A stretch of 64,000 bases of DNA from Actinomycetes bacterium (GCA_024639145.1 JAHEIZ010000013.1:1-64000); one strand, 5' to 3'. Positions 9,270 to 21,669 are shown, counted from the first letter of the stretch. Translations and numbers: made by a program. The notes: a model not told the origin generated them from the letters alone.

Positions 9270-9788
9270 ATGCCGATCTATGCCCTCGGGGAGCTCGTCC
9301 CCCGCATCGACCCAACCGCGTTCGTCCACCCTGATGCGGTCATCATCGGCGATGTCACGATCGGCCCGGAATCGAGTATCTGGCCTACCGCCGTTCTCCG
9401 CGGGGATCACGCACCGATCACCATCGGTGCCCAGACCTCCATCCAGGACGGCACGGTGATCCACGTGTCGCGCGGGATGCCCACCACGATCGGGAACCGC
9501 TGCGTGGTGGGCCACAACGCCCATCTCGAGGGCTGCACCATCCACGACCACAGCCTGATCGGCTCGGGCTCGGTCATCCTTCACAACGTTCATGTCGGCC
9601 CGCATTCACTCGTCGGCGCCTGCGCGATGGTTCCCAATAACAAGGTGATCCCACCGCACGCGAAGGCCCTGGGCGTTCCGGTCACGATCGTCGAGAACGC
9701 CGTGGGCGACGACGATTTCGAGCGCGCCGTCGACGGCTACGTAGGGAACGTGCATCAGTACGCGGCCGAGATGCGCAGGCTCGACTGA
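9270..9788 (+). CDS. Gamma-class carbonic anhydrase-like hexapeptide-repeat protein
   Basis: 172-residue left-handed beta-helix protein of the gamma-CA/YrdA/PaaY family. Hexapeptide repeats run through about residues 10-150 (VIIGDVTIGPESSIW, LRGDHAPITIG). The metal-ligand histidines appear in VIHVS, VVGHNAHLEG and the following turn. ATG 9270 follows TACCGT (9258-9263) with a 6-base gap, giving a leaderless start; the longer frame from 9141 runs through non-conserved sequence. It is coupled to the downstream MFS gene (stop 9788, start 9791). Real carbonic anhydrase activity is not proven for all members. Confidence 0.86.
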   Translation: MPIYALGELVPRIDPTAFVHPDAVIIGDVTIGPESSIWPTAVLRGDHAPITIGAQTSIQDGTVIHVSRGMPTTIGNRCVVGHNAHLEGCTIHDHSLIGSGSVILHNVHVGPHSLVGACAMVPNNKVIPPHAKALGVPVTIVENAVGDDDFERAVDGYVGNVHQYAAEMRRLD

Positions 9789-9790
9789 TC

Positions 9791-11068
9791 ATGCTCGGCC
9801 CGTATCGCGACATCCTGCGCATTCGCGGCGCAGCTCGGTTCTCCATGACCGGCCTGCTCGCGCGTCTGCCCGCCGCGATGATCGTACTCGCGATCATCTT
9901 GTTCGTCAGCGCGCAGACAGACTCCTTCGCGGCCGCAGGAGCAATGGCGGCTGCATTCCAGATCAGTGCATCCTCCGCAACAATCCTCAGCAGTCGCGTC
10001 TCGGATCGGCTGGGTCAGGCCAGGGTCTTGCCCCTGCTGTGCACGGTTAACGCCACGTTCACGCTCCTCTTCGTGCTCAGCATGCAACGCGACCTTCCGC
10101 TAGTCGTGTCGGGACTCCTGATCGCAATCGCCGGTGCCTTCATGCCGGCGATCGGCAGCATGATCCGTGCGCGCTGGGCACGGATCGCCGAGGGCGATCA
10201 GGTGCGCACGGCCTTCGCGATGGAGAGCACCTTCGATGAGATCGACTGGACCCTTGGACCGCTGCTCACGGCCACTCTGGCCGCCGCGATCGACCCCGCC
10301 GCGCCGCTGATCGCCGCGGCGATCCTGACCATCATCTTCGGACTCGCCCTCGCGGCCTTGCGCTCGACCCAACCGGCTCCGCATTCCCCGGATCAGCCGC
10401 GGCCTCGGGGCGGGCTGATGCGAGCCGGACTCCCGATCATCGTGGTCACGCTGGCCGGCGTCGGCGTGATGTTCGGCGCGTACGAAGTCGCGGTGCCTGC
10501 TTTCGCCCGCGAGCAAGGCGCACCCAACGCGAGTGGGTTGGTCCTCGCCATCTGGGCCGTCGGGTCGATGCTGGGCGGATTCTGGTTCGGCACTCGGCAG
10601 TGGAATGCCGGCCTCCCCCGGCAGGCTCAACTCGCCATCGGATGCCTGGCTCTCGCCATGATCCCCGGCCTCATCGACTACTCGATCGCGGTCAGCGTGA
10701 TCGCGGCCTTCCTGGCCGGCGTGGCCGTGGCACCCTCCCTCATCACTCAGTTCTCCCTTGCCGAGCGGCTTGTCGCCCCCGAACGCATTACCGAGGGCAT
10801 CACCTGGGCAATGTCCGGGATCACCCTCGGCTTCGCCGCGGGCAGCGCTGTTGCCGGCGTCCTGATCGACGCCATCGATGTTCGCGCCGGTTTCGCGGTC
10901 GCACTCGGGGGCGCGGTGGCGGCCTTCGCCCTCGCCTGGGGCTTTCGAGGCCATCTTGAGCGTCATATGCGCCACGGGGAGGAGCCGGCCGTGTTCGCTG
11001 CCGGCTGGGATCCGATTCCGGGCCCGGTGGCGGGGAGCTTCGACAACTCCGACTCGACCAGACGCTGA
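9791..11068 (+). CDS. MFS transporter
   Basis: 425 residues with about 12 predicted transmembrane segments and the short loops of the major facilitator superfamily. It starts MLGPYRDILRIRGAARFSMTG, typical of an actinobacterial exporter group. The central hydrophilic loop is at about residues 190-210. It begins 2 bases after the gamma-CA stop, so it is cotranscribed with it. Substrate cannot be inferred. Confidence 0.85.
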   Translation: MLGPYRDILRIRGAARFSMTGLLARLPAAMIVLAIILFVSAQTDSFAAAGAMAAAFQISASSATILSSRVSDRLGQARVLPLLCTVNATFTLLFVLSMQRDLPLVVSGLLIAIAGAFMPAIGSMIRARWARIAEGDQVRTAFAMESTFDEIDWTLGPLLTATLAAAIDPAAPLIAAAILTIIFGLALAALRSTQPAPHSPDQPRPRGGLMRAGLPIIVVTLAGVGVMFGAYEVAVPAFAREQGAPNASGLVLAIWAVGSMLGGFWFGTRQWNAGLPRQAQLAIGCLALAMIPGLIDYSIAVSVIAAFLAGVAVAPSLITQFSLAERLVAPERITEGITWAMSGITLGFAAGSAVAGVLIDAIDVRAGFAVALGGAVAAFALAWGFRGHLERHMRHGEEPAVFAAGWDPIPGPVAGSFDNSDSTRR

Positions 11069-11143
11069 CTCAACCGATGTGCCCCGTGCTCATCGCGAAG
11101 CGGTAAGTTGTCAGGCAGCACATCCGCTACATGAGGAGTCATC

Positions 11144-11938
11144 CTGCAACCGCTCAGCCCCAAGGAGATCCAGGCCCGCGTTCGCGCCGGGGCCTCTCCT
11201 GATGTCGTCGCCGCCGAGATGGGCTGGGATCTTGAGAAGGTCGAGCGTTACGCGGGCCCGCCGTTGGCCGAGCGCGCCTACATTGCCGATCGCGCCCAGG
11301 CAGTCGACGTTCGCGCTGGCGTGAGCCTGGCTTCGAGCGCGCAGGCCGTGCTCGAGGCTGATGGCGTCGACGCTGAGTCGGTTGAATGGGATTCCTGGCG
11401 ACGCGAGGATGCCAAGTGGATCGTGACGGTGGCCTACGCACGCGGAGCAGGCAATGCACGCGCTAGCTGGACCTTCGACAATGCCGGCAGCAATCTTCAT
11501 CCTCTCGACGAGACTGCACGGCATCTGATGGGAATCACCCTCACCGATGCCGAGCCGGAGGAGATTGACTTCATCACGGATGACGCTCCCGTGGTGGTGG
11601 TCGATGACTCGGAGATTATCGAGACACTTCGCCAGTCACAGTCGCTCACTCGTCCGCATCTGGTGGCAGTGCCGAGCGAGCCCAGTGAGACCATCGCGAT
11701 CACTCGCGAGGAGATCATCGAGGTCATCGAGACGGCAGATGAGATCGACGTCATCGAGATCGTCGAGACCGAGATCGCCGTTGAGACTGCAGCCGAGAAC
11801 GTGCAGGAAGAACTCGACGTACCCGCCGTCAAGGCTCCTGCGAAGAAGGCTGCCAAGCCGAAGGCCAAGGGCCGACGCGCCAGCGTGCCGAGTTGGGATG
11901 AGATTCTCTTCGGCGCCACCCGCGGCGACGACCAGTAG
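11144..11938 (+). CDS. sepH: SepH-like cell-division protein (DUF3071), N-terminally shortened, probable CTG start
   Basis: SepH interacts with and stimulates FtsZ assembly in actinobacteria. Here 264 residues: the HTH-like core (LSPKEIQARVRAGASPDVVAAEMGW, then VERYAGPPLAERAYIADRA), a tryptophan-rich segment (WDSWRREDAKWIVTVAY), a long acidic linker, a lysine-rich stretch and a conserved tail VPSWDEILFG. The family normally has about 50 more N-terminal residues. An in-frame TGA at 11132-11134 prevents extension, and the only start near a good SD (GAGGAG, 11133-11138) is CTG at 11144; the first ATG (11219) would cut the conserved domain. The start codon is therefore inferred and unusual. Confidence 0.8.
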   Translation: MQPLSPKEIQARVRAGASPDVVAAEMGWDLEKVERYAGPPLAERAYIADRAQAVDVRAGVSLASSAQAVLEADGVDAESVEWDSWRREDAKWIVTVAYARGAGNARASWTFDNAGSNLHPLDETARHLMGITLTDAEPEEIDFITDDAPVVVVDDSEIIETLRQSQSLTRPHLVAVPSEPSETIAITREEIIEVIETADEIDVIEIVETEIAVETAAENVQEELDVPAVKAPAKKAAKPKAKGRRASVPSWDEILFGATRGDDQ

Positions 11939-11942
11939 TCGC

Positions 11943-13031
11943 CTAACCGTTCCCGCGCATCACGATCGCGGGAATTCTCATCTCGTCATCAGTCATCGCG
12001 CCGTGCTGTCCGATCAAGGACGACACCCGCCGATCGAATGAACTCGACAGTGAGACAACTCCGCGCGAGATCGCGACAAAATCGCCGATGCGTTCGGCGA
12101 TATCGAACTCGACTTCACCCAGCAGCCCTGACTCGATGAGCTCCCCACGGCTGCGAATGTCGACCTTGCCCTCAAGTCGCTGACGCCAAGCGTCCATGAC
12201 GTCAGCGGCCGCACCGTCGGCCACGTAGACGTGTCGCATTCGAGGTTCGCCGGCTATGCGCACGACGTCTTCGCGCAGAATCGGATCATCGTCGATGATG
12301 ATGCGCTCCTCGCAGTTCACCATCCCGTGATCTGCCGTCACGATCGCGACGGCATTCGACGCAAGTGAGTCGGCGATCTGCGACACCAGGCGGTCGACGT
12401 GGCCGAGGTCGGCCCTCCATCGCTCGGAGCCCACGCCTGTCGCATGTCCGGTTCGGTCGAGGTCGGGCCAGTACACATAGGTCAGCGTGCGAGCCGAGGA
12501 ATTCACGAGTCGATGAGCATGCTCGACACGAGCGGTAATCGTGTCTGCCGCCTGATAGGAACCGCCACGTAGCACTGCGCGAGTCAGGCCCGAGTCGGCA
12601 TACGCGCCTGGCGCGACCGTGGTGACCTCAATTCCATGGTGCTCGGCTCGTTCGAAGATCGTGGGTTCGGGCTGCACGGCTACGGGTGTGATGCCGTCAT
12701 TCCAGTGCAGGGGGGTCAGGATCTCGTCTGCCTCGGGGAGCCAGAAGCTCGCGCCCACCATGCCGTGCATTCCGGGGAGAAGCCCGGTTCCCAACGTGCC
12801 AAGGCCCGCAGGAGTCGTGGACGGGAACACCGTCGAGATCTCGATGGCCTCATGGCGTGCAGAGGTCAGGCACGGAGCGAGATCAGCGTGTGCCTGCAGG
12901 GCGTTCCAGCCCAGGCCGTCGATGAGCACGATCACGACATGCTGGGCATCACCGAGGATCAGGGAGTCCGAGTAGCCGGGAACTCCCAGACTGGCGGCCG
13001 CCGAGGCGGGAACGTCGGCGAGGCCGCGCAC
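11943..13031 (-). CDS. Alkaline-phosphatase-superfamily nucleotide pyrophosphatase/phosphodiesterase
   Basis: 362-residue metal-dependent phosphodiesterase. Motifs: VVIVLIDGLGWN with metal Asp, TVFPSTTPAGLGTLGTG with the catalytic Thr/Ser, YWPDLDRTGHATG and VTADHGMVNC supplying further Asp/His ligands. No signal peptide is evident. GTG start at 13031 overlaps the DUF5998 stop by one base (TAGTG), so the two form an operon. It converges on sepH with a 4-base gap. Substrate unknown. Confidence 0.88.
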   Translation of the reverse strand: MRGLADVPASAAASLGVPGYSDSLILGDAQHVVIVLIDGLGWNALQAHADLAPCLTSARHEAIEISTVFPSTTPAGLGTLGTGLLPGMHGMVGASFWLPEADEILTPLHWNDGITPVAVQPEPTIFERAEHHGIEVTTVAPGAYADSGLTRAVLRGGSYQAADTITARVEHAHRLVNSSARTLTYVYWPDLDRTGHATGVGSERWRADLGHVDRLVSQIADSLASNAVAIVTADHGMVNCEERIIIDDDPILREDVVRIAGEPRMRHVYVADGAAADVMDAWRQRLEGKVDIRSRGELIESGLLGEVEFDIAERIGDFVAISRGVVSLSSSFDRRVSSLIGQHGAMTDDEMRIPAIVMRGNG

Positions 13032-13615
13032 TAGCGCAGTCGAGCCGCGGTCGCGTGCGAGAGTGCGGCGGCGAAGGCAAGGGCTTGGGCCACGACCTCG
13101 GCGCCATCGGCTACCTCCGACACGCGCAGTGAGAGGTCGTCGTTGCTGGACGTGCCGGTGTACCCGTGATCGGCCTCGCAGGAGGGGTCACCACAGGTGG
13201 CTGGTTCCAGGTCGATGCGACTGACCGCGCCCCAGCCGATGGTCAGGACGACTTCGGAGGCCGCTCCACCGGGCTGATGTCGCGCAGGCTCCCCCACGAC
13301 CCGGGTGACAACGACCGAGTCAACGCGCTCGATGCGCACCGCCTCAGTGGAGGCTGTTGCCGTAGGAGTCGGATGAGTCTCGTCGGCCGGATGCTCGTCG
13401 GTGTGCCCCACGATCAGGCGGGTGGGAGTCAGCGCCAGGACAGTGACGTGCCGACGGAGTTCATCGCGCTCGAACGTGGCCTCGTGGTGCACGACGTACG
13501 CGGCGAGAGACTCGCCGGCCAGGGCGGTGCTGAGCGCATCGGAGACGAGATCGGGGTAGTAGCCGCTGCGCTGGATGTCGGTGCGCAATTGCTCGTCGAG
13601 GGCCGCCTCACTCAT
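13031..13615 (-). CDS. DUF5998 family protein
   Basis: 194-residue soluble protein of unknown function, recognised by [26 protein letters not shown] and [23 protein letters not shown], typical of this actinobacterial family, with a [14 protein letters not shown] segment that could bind a metal. ATG 13615 fits CATGAT (13622-13627, minus strand) with a 6-base gap, so a leaderless start is likely. It is the first gene of an operon with the phosphodiesterase and divergent from parC. Confidence 0.85.
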   Translation of the reverse strand: MSEAALDEQLRTDIQRSGYYPDLVSDALSTALAGESLAAYVVHHEATFERDELRRHVTVLALTPTRLIVGHTDEHPADETHPTPTATASTEAVRIERVDSVVVTRVVGEPARHQPGGAASEVVLTIGWGAVSRIDLEPATCGDPSCEADHGYTGTSSNDDLSLRVSEVADGAEVVAQALAFAAALSHATAARLR

Positions 13616-13744
13616 GGGTCCATCATGGCAGAGATCGCGAGGGCGCCGTGGGCCGTGATGCATCCCTCATGGGCCTGGGTGTCGGAGCACCGCTCCACGG
13701 GGGCTAACGAGCACAATGAGGGCTCAGTCAACGAAGGGCATCAC

Positions 13745-16189
13745 GTGGCACGGCGCACCGCCAAGGCTTCCCCGGCCGGGGATGGCCGCATCGTCGACAT
13801 CGACGTCTCCGAGGAGATGCGCAGCTCATTCCTGGAGTACGCGTACTCGGTCATCTATTCCCGCGCCCTTCCCGATGCCCGAGACGGGCTCAAGCCCGTT
13901 CAGCGCCGCATCCTGTTCCAGATGTCTCAGATGGGCCTTCGCCCGGACCGCGGTCACGTGAAGAGCGCGCGCGTGGTCGGCGATGTCATGGGCCGACTGC
14001 ATCCCCACGGCGACTCCGCAATCTACGACGCCCTCGTGCGCATGGCTCAGCCCTTCTCGCTTCGCCTTCCCATGATCGACGGGCATGGCAACTTCGGTTC
14101 GGCTGATGATGGCCCTGCCGCAATGCGCTACACCGAGGCCAGGCTCGCCCCGGCTGCACTCGACATGACCATCAGTCTCGACGAAGACGTCGTCGACTTC
14201 GTGGCGAACTATGACGGTCGCGAGACCGAGCCTGCCGTGTTGCCCGCGGCTATCCCGAACCTGCTCGTCAATGGCGCGTCAGGCATTGCCGTCGGCATGG
14301 CTACCAACCTCGTTCCGCACAACCTCGGCGAGGTGATCGGCGCCGCTCGGCACCTGATCAAGAAGCCGAAGGCAGGCCTTGATGAGGTCATGCGCTTCAT
14401 TCCCGGCCCTGACCTTCCCGGTGGCGGCGTGATCATCGGACTTGATGGCATTCGCGATGCCTACGAGTCCGGACGCGGAATGTTCAAGGTGCGCGCACGC
14501 ACCCGCATCGAGCAGGTGAGCCCCCGCCGCAAGGGCATCGTGGTCACCGAGCTGCCGATGAACGTCGGGCCCGAGCGTGTCATCGAGCGCATCAAGGACC
14601 TCGTCCAGTCGAAGAAGCTGCAGGGCATCGCTGACGTCACCGATCTCACTGACGGCGACTCCGGCCTCAATCTGGTGATCGAGATCAAGAGCGCTTTCAA
14701 CCCCGAGGCGGTTCTCGAGCAGCTGTTCAAGCTGACCCCCATGGAGGACAGCGTCAGCATCAATGCGGTTGCACTCGTCCAAGGGCAGCCGCAGACCCTC
14801 GGCATTCTCGACATGCTTCACGTATTCCTCGCCCACCGCTTTGAGGTCGTGCTGCGCCGCAGCCGCTTCCGTCGTATGAAGGCCCAGGACCGCCTGCACA
14901 TCGTCGAAGGCCTGCTTATCGCGATCCTCGATATCGACGAGGTCATCCAGCTGATTCGCGAGTCCGACGACGCGGCCTCGGCCAAGCAACGACTCATCGA
15001 TGTGTTCGATCTCTCCGACACCCAGGCCAACTACATCCTCGATATGCCGCTGCGTCGCCTTACCAAGTTCTCGCGCATCGAGCTCGAGAAGGAAGCCGAC
15101 GGCCTGCGGAGCGAGATCGAGGCGTTGACCGCGATCATCGATGATGACAACGCCCTGCGCACAGTGGTGTCCGACGAGCTTGCTGCCGTGGCCAAGGCGC
15201 ACGCGACCCCGCGCCGCACATTGCTAATGGAAGGCAGCGTCGCTGTCTCCAGCGCTGCGCTCTCACTCGAGGTCGAGGACGAGCCGTGCGTCGTGCTCAT
15301 GTCGAGTACCGGCCTTATCGCCCGAACGTCAGACACCCAGTTGGCCTCCAACCCCGAGGCCACGCGGGCCAAGCATGACGTCATTACCTCCTGGGCACCC
15401 GCGACCACCCGCGGGCAGATCGGCCTGGTGACCAGTGCCGGCCGAGTGATCCGGATGTCAGTACTCGATATTCCCTCACTACCTGCCGTCAATGGAACCC
15501 CCGCGCTCTCGGCAGGCGCTCCCTTGGGCGCCTTCATCGACCTGCCCAAGGGCGAGTCGGTGCTCTGCCTGGTGCCGTTGGAATCGGGCATTGCCTTGGC
15601 CACGCGCTCCGGTGTGGTCAAGCGAGTGCAGCCTGACGCACTGACCAACAAGGATTCCTGGGACATCATTCGCCTCGACGACAAGGACGAAGTCATCGGC
15701 GCGGCACCACTCGATGAGGCGAGCGCTGAATCGGCTGAGCTGGTACTCATCACCGCGCAGGCGCAGCTTCTCCACTTCCCAGCCAGCGCCGTGCGTCCGC
15801 AGGGTCGAGCCGCAGGCGGCATGGCCGGTATCAAGCTCGGCAAGGGAGATTCGGTTCTCGGCTTCTCCGTCGTCACCGAGCCCGCTCGGGCCTGTGTCGT
15901 GACGATCGCCGGCTCCTCCAGTGCCCTTCCGGGTACCGATTCCGGCAGCGTCAAGGTCACATCTTTCGCTGAGTATCCGGCCAAGGGGCGCGCCACCGCG
16001 GGCGTGCGCTGCCACAAGCTGCGTTCCGGCGAAGACGCACTCATCGGTGCATGGGCCGTGACCGCACCGCCGCGCGCCTCCACCGCTTCCGGTGTCGCTG
16101 TCGACCTTCCACAGATCGACGATCGACGTGATGGCACCGGCACTTCGGGTACGGCACCGATCGCCGGAGTCGGCGGGTCGATCTCATGA
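13745..16189 (+). CDS. parC: DNA topoisomerase IV subunit A
   Basis: 814-residue breakage-reunion subunit of a type IIA topoisomerase; with ParE it decatenates daughter chromosomes. N-terminal winged-helix/tower region (residues 1-490) with [15 protein letters not shown] and the active-site tyrosine in [15 protein letters not shown]-terminal beta-pinwheel repeats. The perfect GyrA-box (QRGGKG) is absent; a degenerate [13 protein letters not shown] is seen, which supports ParC over GyrA, as does the parE-hrdB neighbourhood known from Streptomyces. Start GTG 13745 has a GAAGG SD 8 bases upstream; the long frame extending to 13166 is antisense to DUF5998 and is rejected. Confidence 0.93.
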   Translation: MARRTAKASPAGDGRIVDIDVSEEMRSSFLEYAYSVIYSRALPDARDGLKPVQRRILFQMSQMGLRPDRGHVKSARVVGDVMGRLHPHGDSAIYDALVRMAQPFSLRLPMIDGHGNFGSADDGPAAMRYTEARLAPAALDMTISLDEDVVDFVANYDGRETEPAVLPAAIPNLLVNGASGIAVGMATNLVPHNLGEVIGAARHLIKKPKAGLDEVMRFIPGPDLPGGGVIIGLDGIRDAYESGRGMFKVRARTRIEQVSPRRKGIVVTELPMNVGPERVIERIKDLVQSKKLQGIADVTDLTDGDSGLNLVIEIKSAFNPEAVLEQLFKLTPMEDSVSINAVALVQGQPQTLGILDMLHVFLAHRFEVVLRRSRFRRMKAQDRLHIVEGLLIAILDIDEVIQLIRESDDAASAKQRLIDVFDLSDTQANYILDMPLRRLTKFSRIELEKEADGLRSEIEALTAIIDDDNALRTVVSDELAAVAKAHATPRRTLLMEGSVAVSSAALSLEVEDEPCVVLMSSTGLIARTSDTQLASNPEATRAKHDVITSWAPATTRGQIGLVTSAGRVIRMSVLDIPSLPAVNGTPALSAGAPLGAFIDLPKGESVLCLVPLESGIALATRSGVVKRVQPDALTNKDSWDIIRLDDKDEVIGAAPLDEASAESAELVLITAQAQLLHFPASAVRPQGRAAGGMAGIKLGKGDSVLGFSVVTEPARACVVTIAGSSSALPGTDSGSVKVTSFAEYPAKGRATAGVRCHKLRSGEDALIGAWAVTAPPRASTASGVAVDLPQIDDRRDGTGTSGTAPIAGVGGSIS

Positions 16190-17139
16190 GCGCCTGCTCA
16201 CTCGAATCCGCCACAGTAGGCGAGCCACTCGTCGGCACCGCGCAGGTCGCACAGTGCTGGGTGATCATCGAGCAGCCCGGGCCGTGGGGTTCGCAGGCAC
16301 TGCTCGAGAGCACGATAGATCCGGTTCTGGGTCAGCAACTCATCGAGCGCGCTGAGGGCACCGGCACGTCGCTGCTCTTGGCCCGCCATCCTGATCGCAC
16401 CGACCGCACCCTGACCGAGCACAACGTGTGGGTGGTACACACCAGCCCGGGCGACTGCTGGATGCGGCACGGACTCATTCGTGATCTCACCGAGCTTGCC
16501 ACCTGGGATTTCGCGGCCATGGCCCAAGGTCAGCTGCCTCCGATCGGCACCAAGGTTGCCGATCCCACGATGTTCATCTGCACTCATAGCGGGCGCGATG
16601 CCTGCTGCGCGATTCACGGCCGTGCACTCATCTCGGCCGTGCATGCCGAGCTTCCTCCGGAGATCCGCTCGTCAGTCTGGGAATGCAGCCACCTGGGCGG
16701 TCATCGATTCGCTCCCACGGCGCTTACGATTCCTTCGGGTGCCGTCTGGGGACGCCTGACCTCGGAGCGCGCCCTCGAGATCCATGCCGCTGCCTTCACC
16801 CGCGAGATCACTCCCGACTCCTACAGAGGCCGCTCAGCGTGGCCGCAGCCATTGCAGGCTGCCGAGGCACACGTACGCGCAGAGATCTCCGAACGCGCCG
16901 AGAATGCCCTCGACGTGCTGTGGGTGATCGACGATCGAGCCGTTCCCGTTCGACCAGGTGTGCGCTTCGAGAATCTTGCGCAATTGTTGGCCGAGGTTCG
17001 CCATCGTGACGGTCGTGCCTGGCGTGTCTCGGTGCGCACCCAGGAGATCGCCGTACGCGCGGAGTCATGCGGCAAGGAACCCGTCACCGGCACTGCTTGG
17101 ATCCCGGTGTCGATGAGCGAATGCTCGAACTGGCGTTAG
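16186..17139 (+). CDS. Sucrase/ferredoxin-like family protein (thioredoxin-like ferredoxin)
   Basis: 317 residues of the Suc_Fer-like family, a thioredoxin-fold protein thought to carry a 2Fe-2S cluster. Signature segments are [18 protein letters not shown] (about residue 130) and [16 protein letters not shown] followed by [12 protein letters not shown] 16186 overlaps the parC stop (ATGA), so it is coupled to parC. Its end overlaps the convergent FprA-like reductase by 4 bases. An electron-transfer partnership with that reductase is plausible but only inferred. Enzymatic activity unknown. Confidence 0.85.
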   Translation: MSACSLESATVGEPLVGTAQVAQCWVIIEQPGPWGSQALLESTIDPVLGQQLIERAEGTGTSLLLARHPDRTDRTLTEHNVWVVHTSPGDCWMRHGLIRDLTELATWDFAAMAQGQLPPIGTKVADPTMFICTHSGRDACCAIHGRALISAVHAELPPEIRSSVWECSHLGGHRFAPTALTIPSGAVWGRLTSERALEIHAAAFTREITPDSYRGRSAWPQPLQAAEAHVRAEISERAENALDVLWVIDDRAVPVRPGVRFENLAQLLAEVRHRDGRAWRVSVRTQEIAVRAESCGKEPVTGTAWIPVSMSECSNWR

Positions 17140-18491
17140 CCCTTCGAGGCGGCAAGCATGCCGGCTTCGGTGTGCAACGAGGTACGTGCACGACCTGCCG
17201 ATTCGCCCAGCGCCCGCTCGGCCCGGTCAATTGAGCGCCAGCCGGCCGTGTCGACGGTCTCGAGATCTGCGATCCGAGCATCGAACTCCTCGATCGTGCC
17301 GCGCGGTGCTGCCGGGAGCAGATTCGCGCTGACGTCCTCGATGAGCGATGCCACCGTGCCGACGGCGCACTTCTTGTTGGTGCCGATGATGCCGGTCGGG
17401 CCTCGCTTGATCCAGCCCGCGACGTACTCGCTCGGCACGGTCACCCCATCGCGCTGCACACGGCCGTCTGCACTGGGGATCACGTTCTTACCGGAGTCGA
17501 AGGGCACCTCGTCGAGTGCCGTGCCTCGGTAACCGACACTTCGCACGACGAAGTCGGCATCAACCGTGTACAGCTCGCCGGTGCCGGAGGCGCCGCCGGT
17601 GGCATCGAGTGCCGTGCGCTCCACGACAACCTGGCGCACGCGATCATCGCCAGTGAGCTCAACGGGGCGTGCGAAGAAGTGCATGTGGATGCGACGGCGC
17701 TTGCCCGAGGGCGTGCGGGTCGACCATTCACGCATGACCTCGACATTGCGGGCCGTGGCCTTGTCGGAGGCGGCCTGCTCTGCGCTGAAGGCATCGAGCT
17801 CCATCACGGCAGGATCGATGATCACGTCGGCGTCAGCGAGCTCACCGAGTTCCTTGAGCTCCTTGGTGGTGAAGGTGGCCTGGGCAGGGCCGCGGCGGCC
17901 CAGCACGTAGATGTCGGTGATGCCGCTCTTGTCGAGGGTGTCGAACACGTGCTGGGGCATGTCGGTGTCATTGAGCTCGGCCACCGTCTTGCCAAGAACG
18001 CGGGTGACATCGACAGCCACGTTTCCGACGCCGACCACCACGGCCGCTGTTGCCGAGGGAACGAGGGACTCGAACTCCGCTCGATCGGCCTCAGGGTGGC
18101 CGCAGTACCAGGCGACGAAATCGGTTGCGGCGACACTGCCGGCGAGATCCTCGCCTGGGATGCCGAGACGGCGATCACGTGAAGCGCCGTAGGTGAAGAT
18201 CACGGCATCGAAGTACTGATGCAACTCGGCCACGCTGATGTCGGAGCCAACTTCGAGGTCTCCGATGAAGCGCACGCCCGGCTTATCGAGAATCTTGTCG
18301 AGGGTGTCTCGTACCGAGCGAATGCTGTGGTGATCTGGAGCCACGCCATAGCGCACCAGGCCGAAGGGCACAGGAAGCTTGTCGATGACATCGACGGTCA
18401 CCGGGACGTCGGTCTGCCCGACCAGTGCGTCGGCGGCATACATGCCCGACGGGCCTGAACCGATGACGGCAACTCTGAGCGCTCGCGACAT
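17136..18491 (-). CDS. fprA: Ferredoxin/adrenodoxin-type NADP+ reductase (FprA-like)
   Basis: 451-residue FAD flavoprotein that passes electrons between NADPH and ferredoxins. FAD-binding motif VIGSGPSGMYAADAL at residues 8-22, PFGLVRYGVAPDH, NADP-binding motif VVGVGNVAVDVTRVL in the middle, and GWIKRGPTGIIGTNK near the C-terminus. Length matches M. tuberculosis FprA. ATG 18491 has a strong GGAGGAG SD; the frame upstream to 18608 is rejected. Redox partner not identified, though the tail-to-tail Suc_Fer protein is a candidate. Confidence 0.92.
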   Translation of the reverse strand: MSRALRVAVIGSGPSGMYAADALVGQTDVPVTVDVIDKLPVPFGLVRYGVAPDHHSIRSVRDTLDKILDKPGVRFIGDLEVGSDISVAELHQYFDAVIFTYGASRDRRLGIPGEDLAGSVAATDFVAWYCGHPEADRAEFESLVPSATAAVVVGVGNVAVDVTRVLGKTVAELNDTDMPQHVFDTLDKSGITDIYVLGRRGPAQATFTTKELKELGELADADVIIDPAVMELDAFSAEQAASDKATARNVEVMREWSTRTPSGKRRRIHMHFFARPVELTGDDRVRQVVVERTALDATGGASGTGELYTVDADFVVRSVGYRGTALDEVPFDSGKNVIPSADGRVQRDGVTVPSEYVAGWIKRGPTGIIGTNKKCAVGTVASLIEDVSANLLPAAPRGTIEEFDARIADLETVDTAGWRSIDRAERALGESAGRARTSLHTEAGMLAASKG

Positions 18492-18630
18492 TCCGACTCC
18501 TCCATGGGGCGTGCTGGTCCCCGAACGATGCCACACGAGGGGCCCTGCGGGGGCGTATCCACGCCACTGTGACGATGCCCACGCCGCGGGCCCGGGCCAT
18601 CCGAGCACCTACTGCGCCTAGAGTGCCGTC

Positions 18631-19143
18631 ATGAACGAGTTCCCCGCGAATGCCTTCGAGGATGTCCTCGCGGCCAATGCGGCCTATTCCGAGACCTTCG
18701 ATGACAGCGCCCTCACCGGTATTGCGCTCAAGGGACTCGCGATCATCACGTGCATGGATAGCCGCATCTCCCCCCTGGCTGTCGTGGGCATGGAGCCCGG
18801 CGATGTCAAGATCATCCGAAACGCCGGTGCCCGCGTGACTGATGACGTCCTGCGCACGCTCGTGCTTGCGACGTACCTGCTCAATGTCAATCGAGTGCTC
18901 GTGATGCCGCATACAGAGTGCAAGATGGCCAGTGGCTCGGAGGCCGCAATCCATGCGCAGATCAAGGAGCGCTTCGACGTCGATACGCGCAGCATGGAGT
19001 TCCGTACAGTCGACAATCAGGTCGCTGCTCTACAGATCGACCTCGATCGAATTCGGGCCTTCCCGCTACTGCCTGCAGGACTCCAGGTGGGCGGCGCCAT
19101 CTATGACGTGCACACCGGACGACTCAATATCCACGAGGGCTGA
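18631..19143 (+). CDS. Beta-class carbonic anhydrase
   Basis: Interconverts CO2 and bicarbonate with a zinc ion. 170 residues, the compact length of actinobacterial beta-CAs such as Rv1284. Zinc ligands: Cys and Asp of ITCMDSRISP (about residue 43), His and Cys of MPHTECKM (about residue 95); the DxR dyad is intact. ATG 18631 lies 6 bases after TAGAGT (18619-18624), a leaderless promoter. It is divergent from the FprA-like gene. A second, gamma-class homologue is at 9270. Confidence 0.93.
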   Translation: MNEFPANAFEDVLAANAAYSETFDDSALTGIALKGLAIITCMDSRISPLAVVGMEPGDVKIIRNAGARVTDDVLRTLVLATYLLNVNRVLVMPHTECKMASGSEAAIHAQIKERFDVDTRSMEFRTVDNQVAALQIDLDRIRAFPLLPAGLQVGGAIYDVHTGRLNIHEG

Positions 19144-19163
19144 GCGCCCACGCCCTGCACCGG

Positions 19164-21257
<2,094 letters not shown>

Positions 21258-21450
21258 GACGTGAACCTATTGCGAAGGACCGACAGAACCGCTGACCGAC
21301 ATGGGGCTGACCCCTAGGCGTGAAGGAATTCACAAGAGGACGAGCGGCCTGCGCTCTGGGCGAACGCGGTCGGCGTGGCGCCGCGGGAACAAACACCCCA
21401 TGGGAGACTGTTACTCCCAGTAAGACACCAGAACCTATGGAGGTGGGAGC

Positions 21451-21669
21451 ATGACCACGACATTCGCTACTCCTGTCCTGACCACGACTGATCGCTGCGA
21501 TCGTTGCGGTGCCCAGGCATACGTGCGCGTCGTACTCCCCGGCGGCTCTGATCTCCTGTTCTGCAGCCATCACTGGAATGCACATGAGGAGAAGCTGCGC
21601 CCGCAGGCCGCTGAGGTCCTCGACGAGACTCACAAGCTGACCGCCGTCGCCCCGGTTGACGAGCGCTAG
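21451..21669 (+). CDS. DUF7455 family small zinc-binding protein
   Basis: 72-residue protein with CDRCGAQAYVRVVLPGG and LLFCSHHWNAHEEKL: two cysteines (CxxC) plus a CxHH pair, a probable zinc-binding module. Families like this are found next to hrdB/sigB in actinobacteria. A strong SD (GGAGGTGGGAGC) precedes ATG 21451. In the 190 bases upstream there is a small stem, TGGGAG/CTCCCA at 21401-21419 with a 7-base loop, of unknown meaning. It may be cotranscribed with the following crotonase, which starts inside its end. Confidence 0.85.
   Translation: MTTTFATPVLTTTDRCDRCGAQAYVRVVLPGGSDLLFCSHHWNAHEEKLRPQAAEVLDETHKLTAVAPVDER

Noticed and set aside
13166-13744. N-terminal extension of parC by 193 codons
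   Set aside because: It overlaps DUF5998 on the opposite strand, has no family similarity, and an SD precedes GTG 13745.
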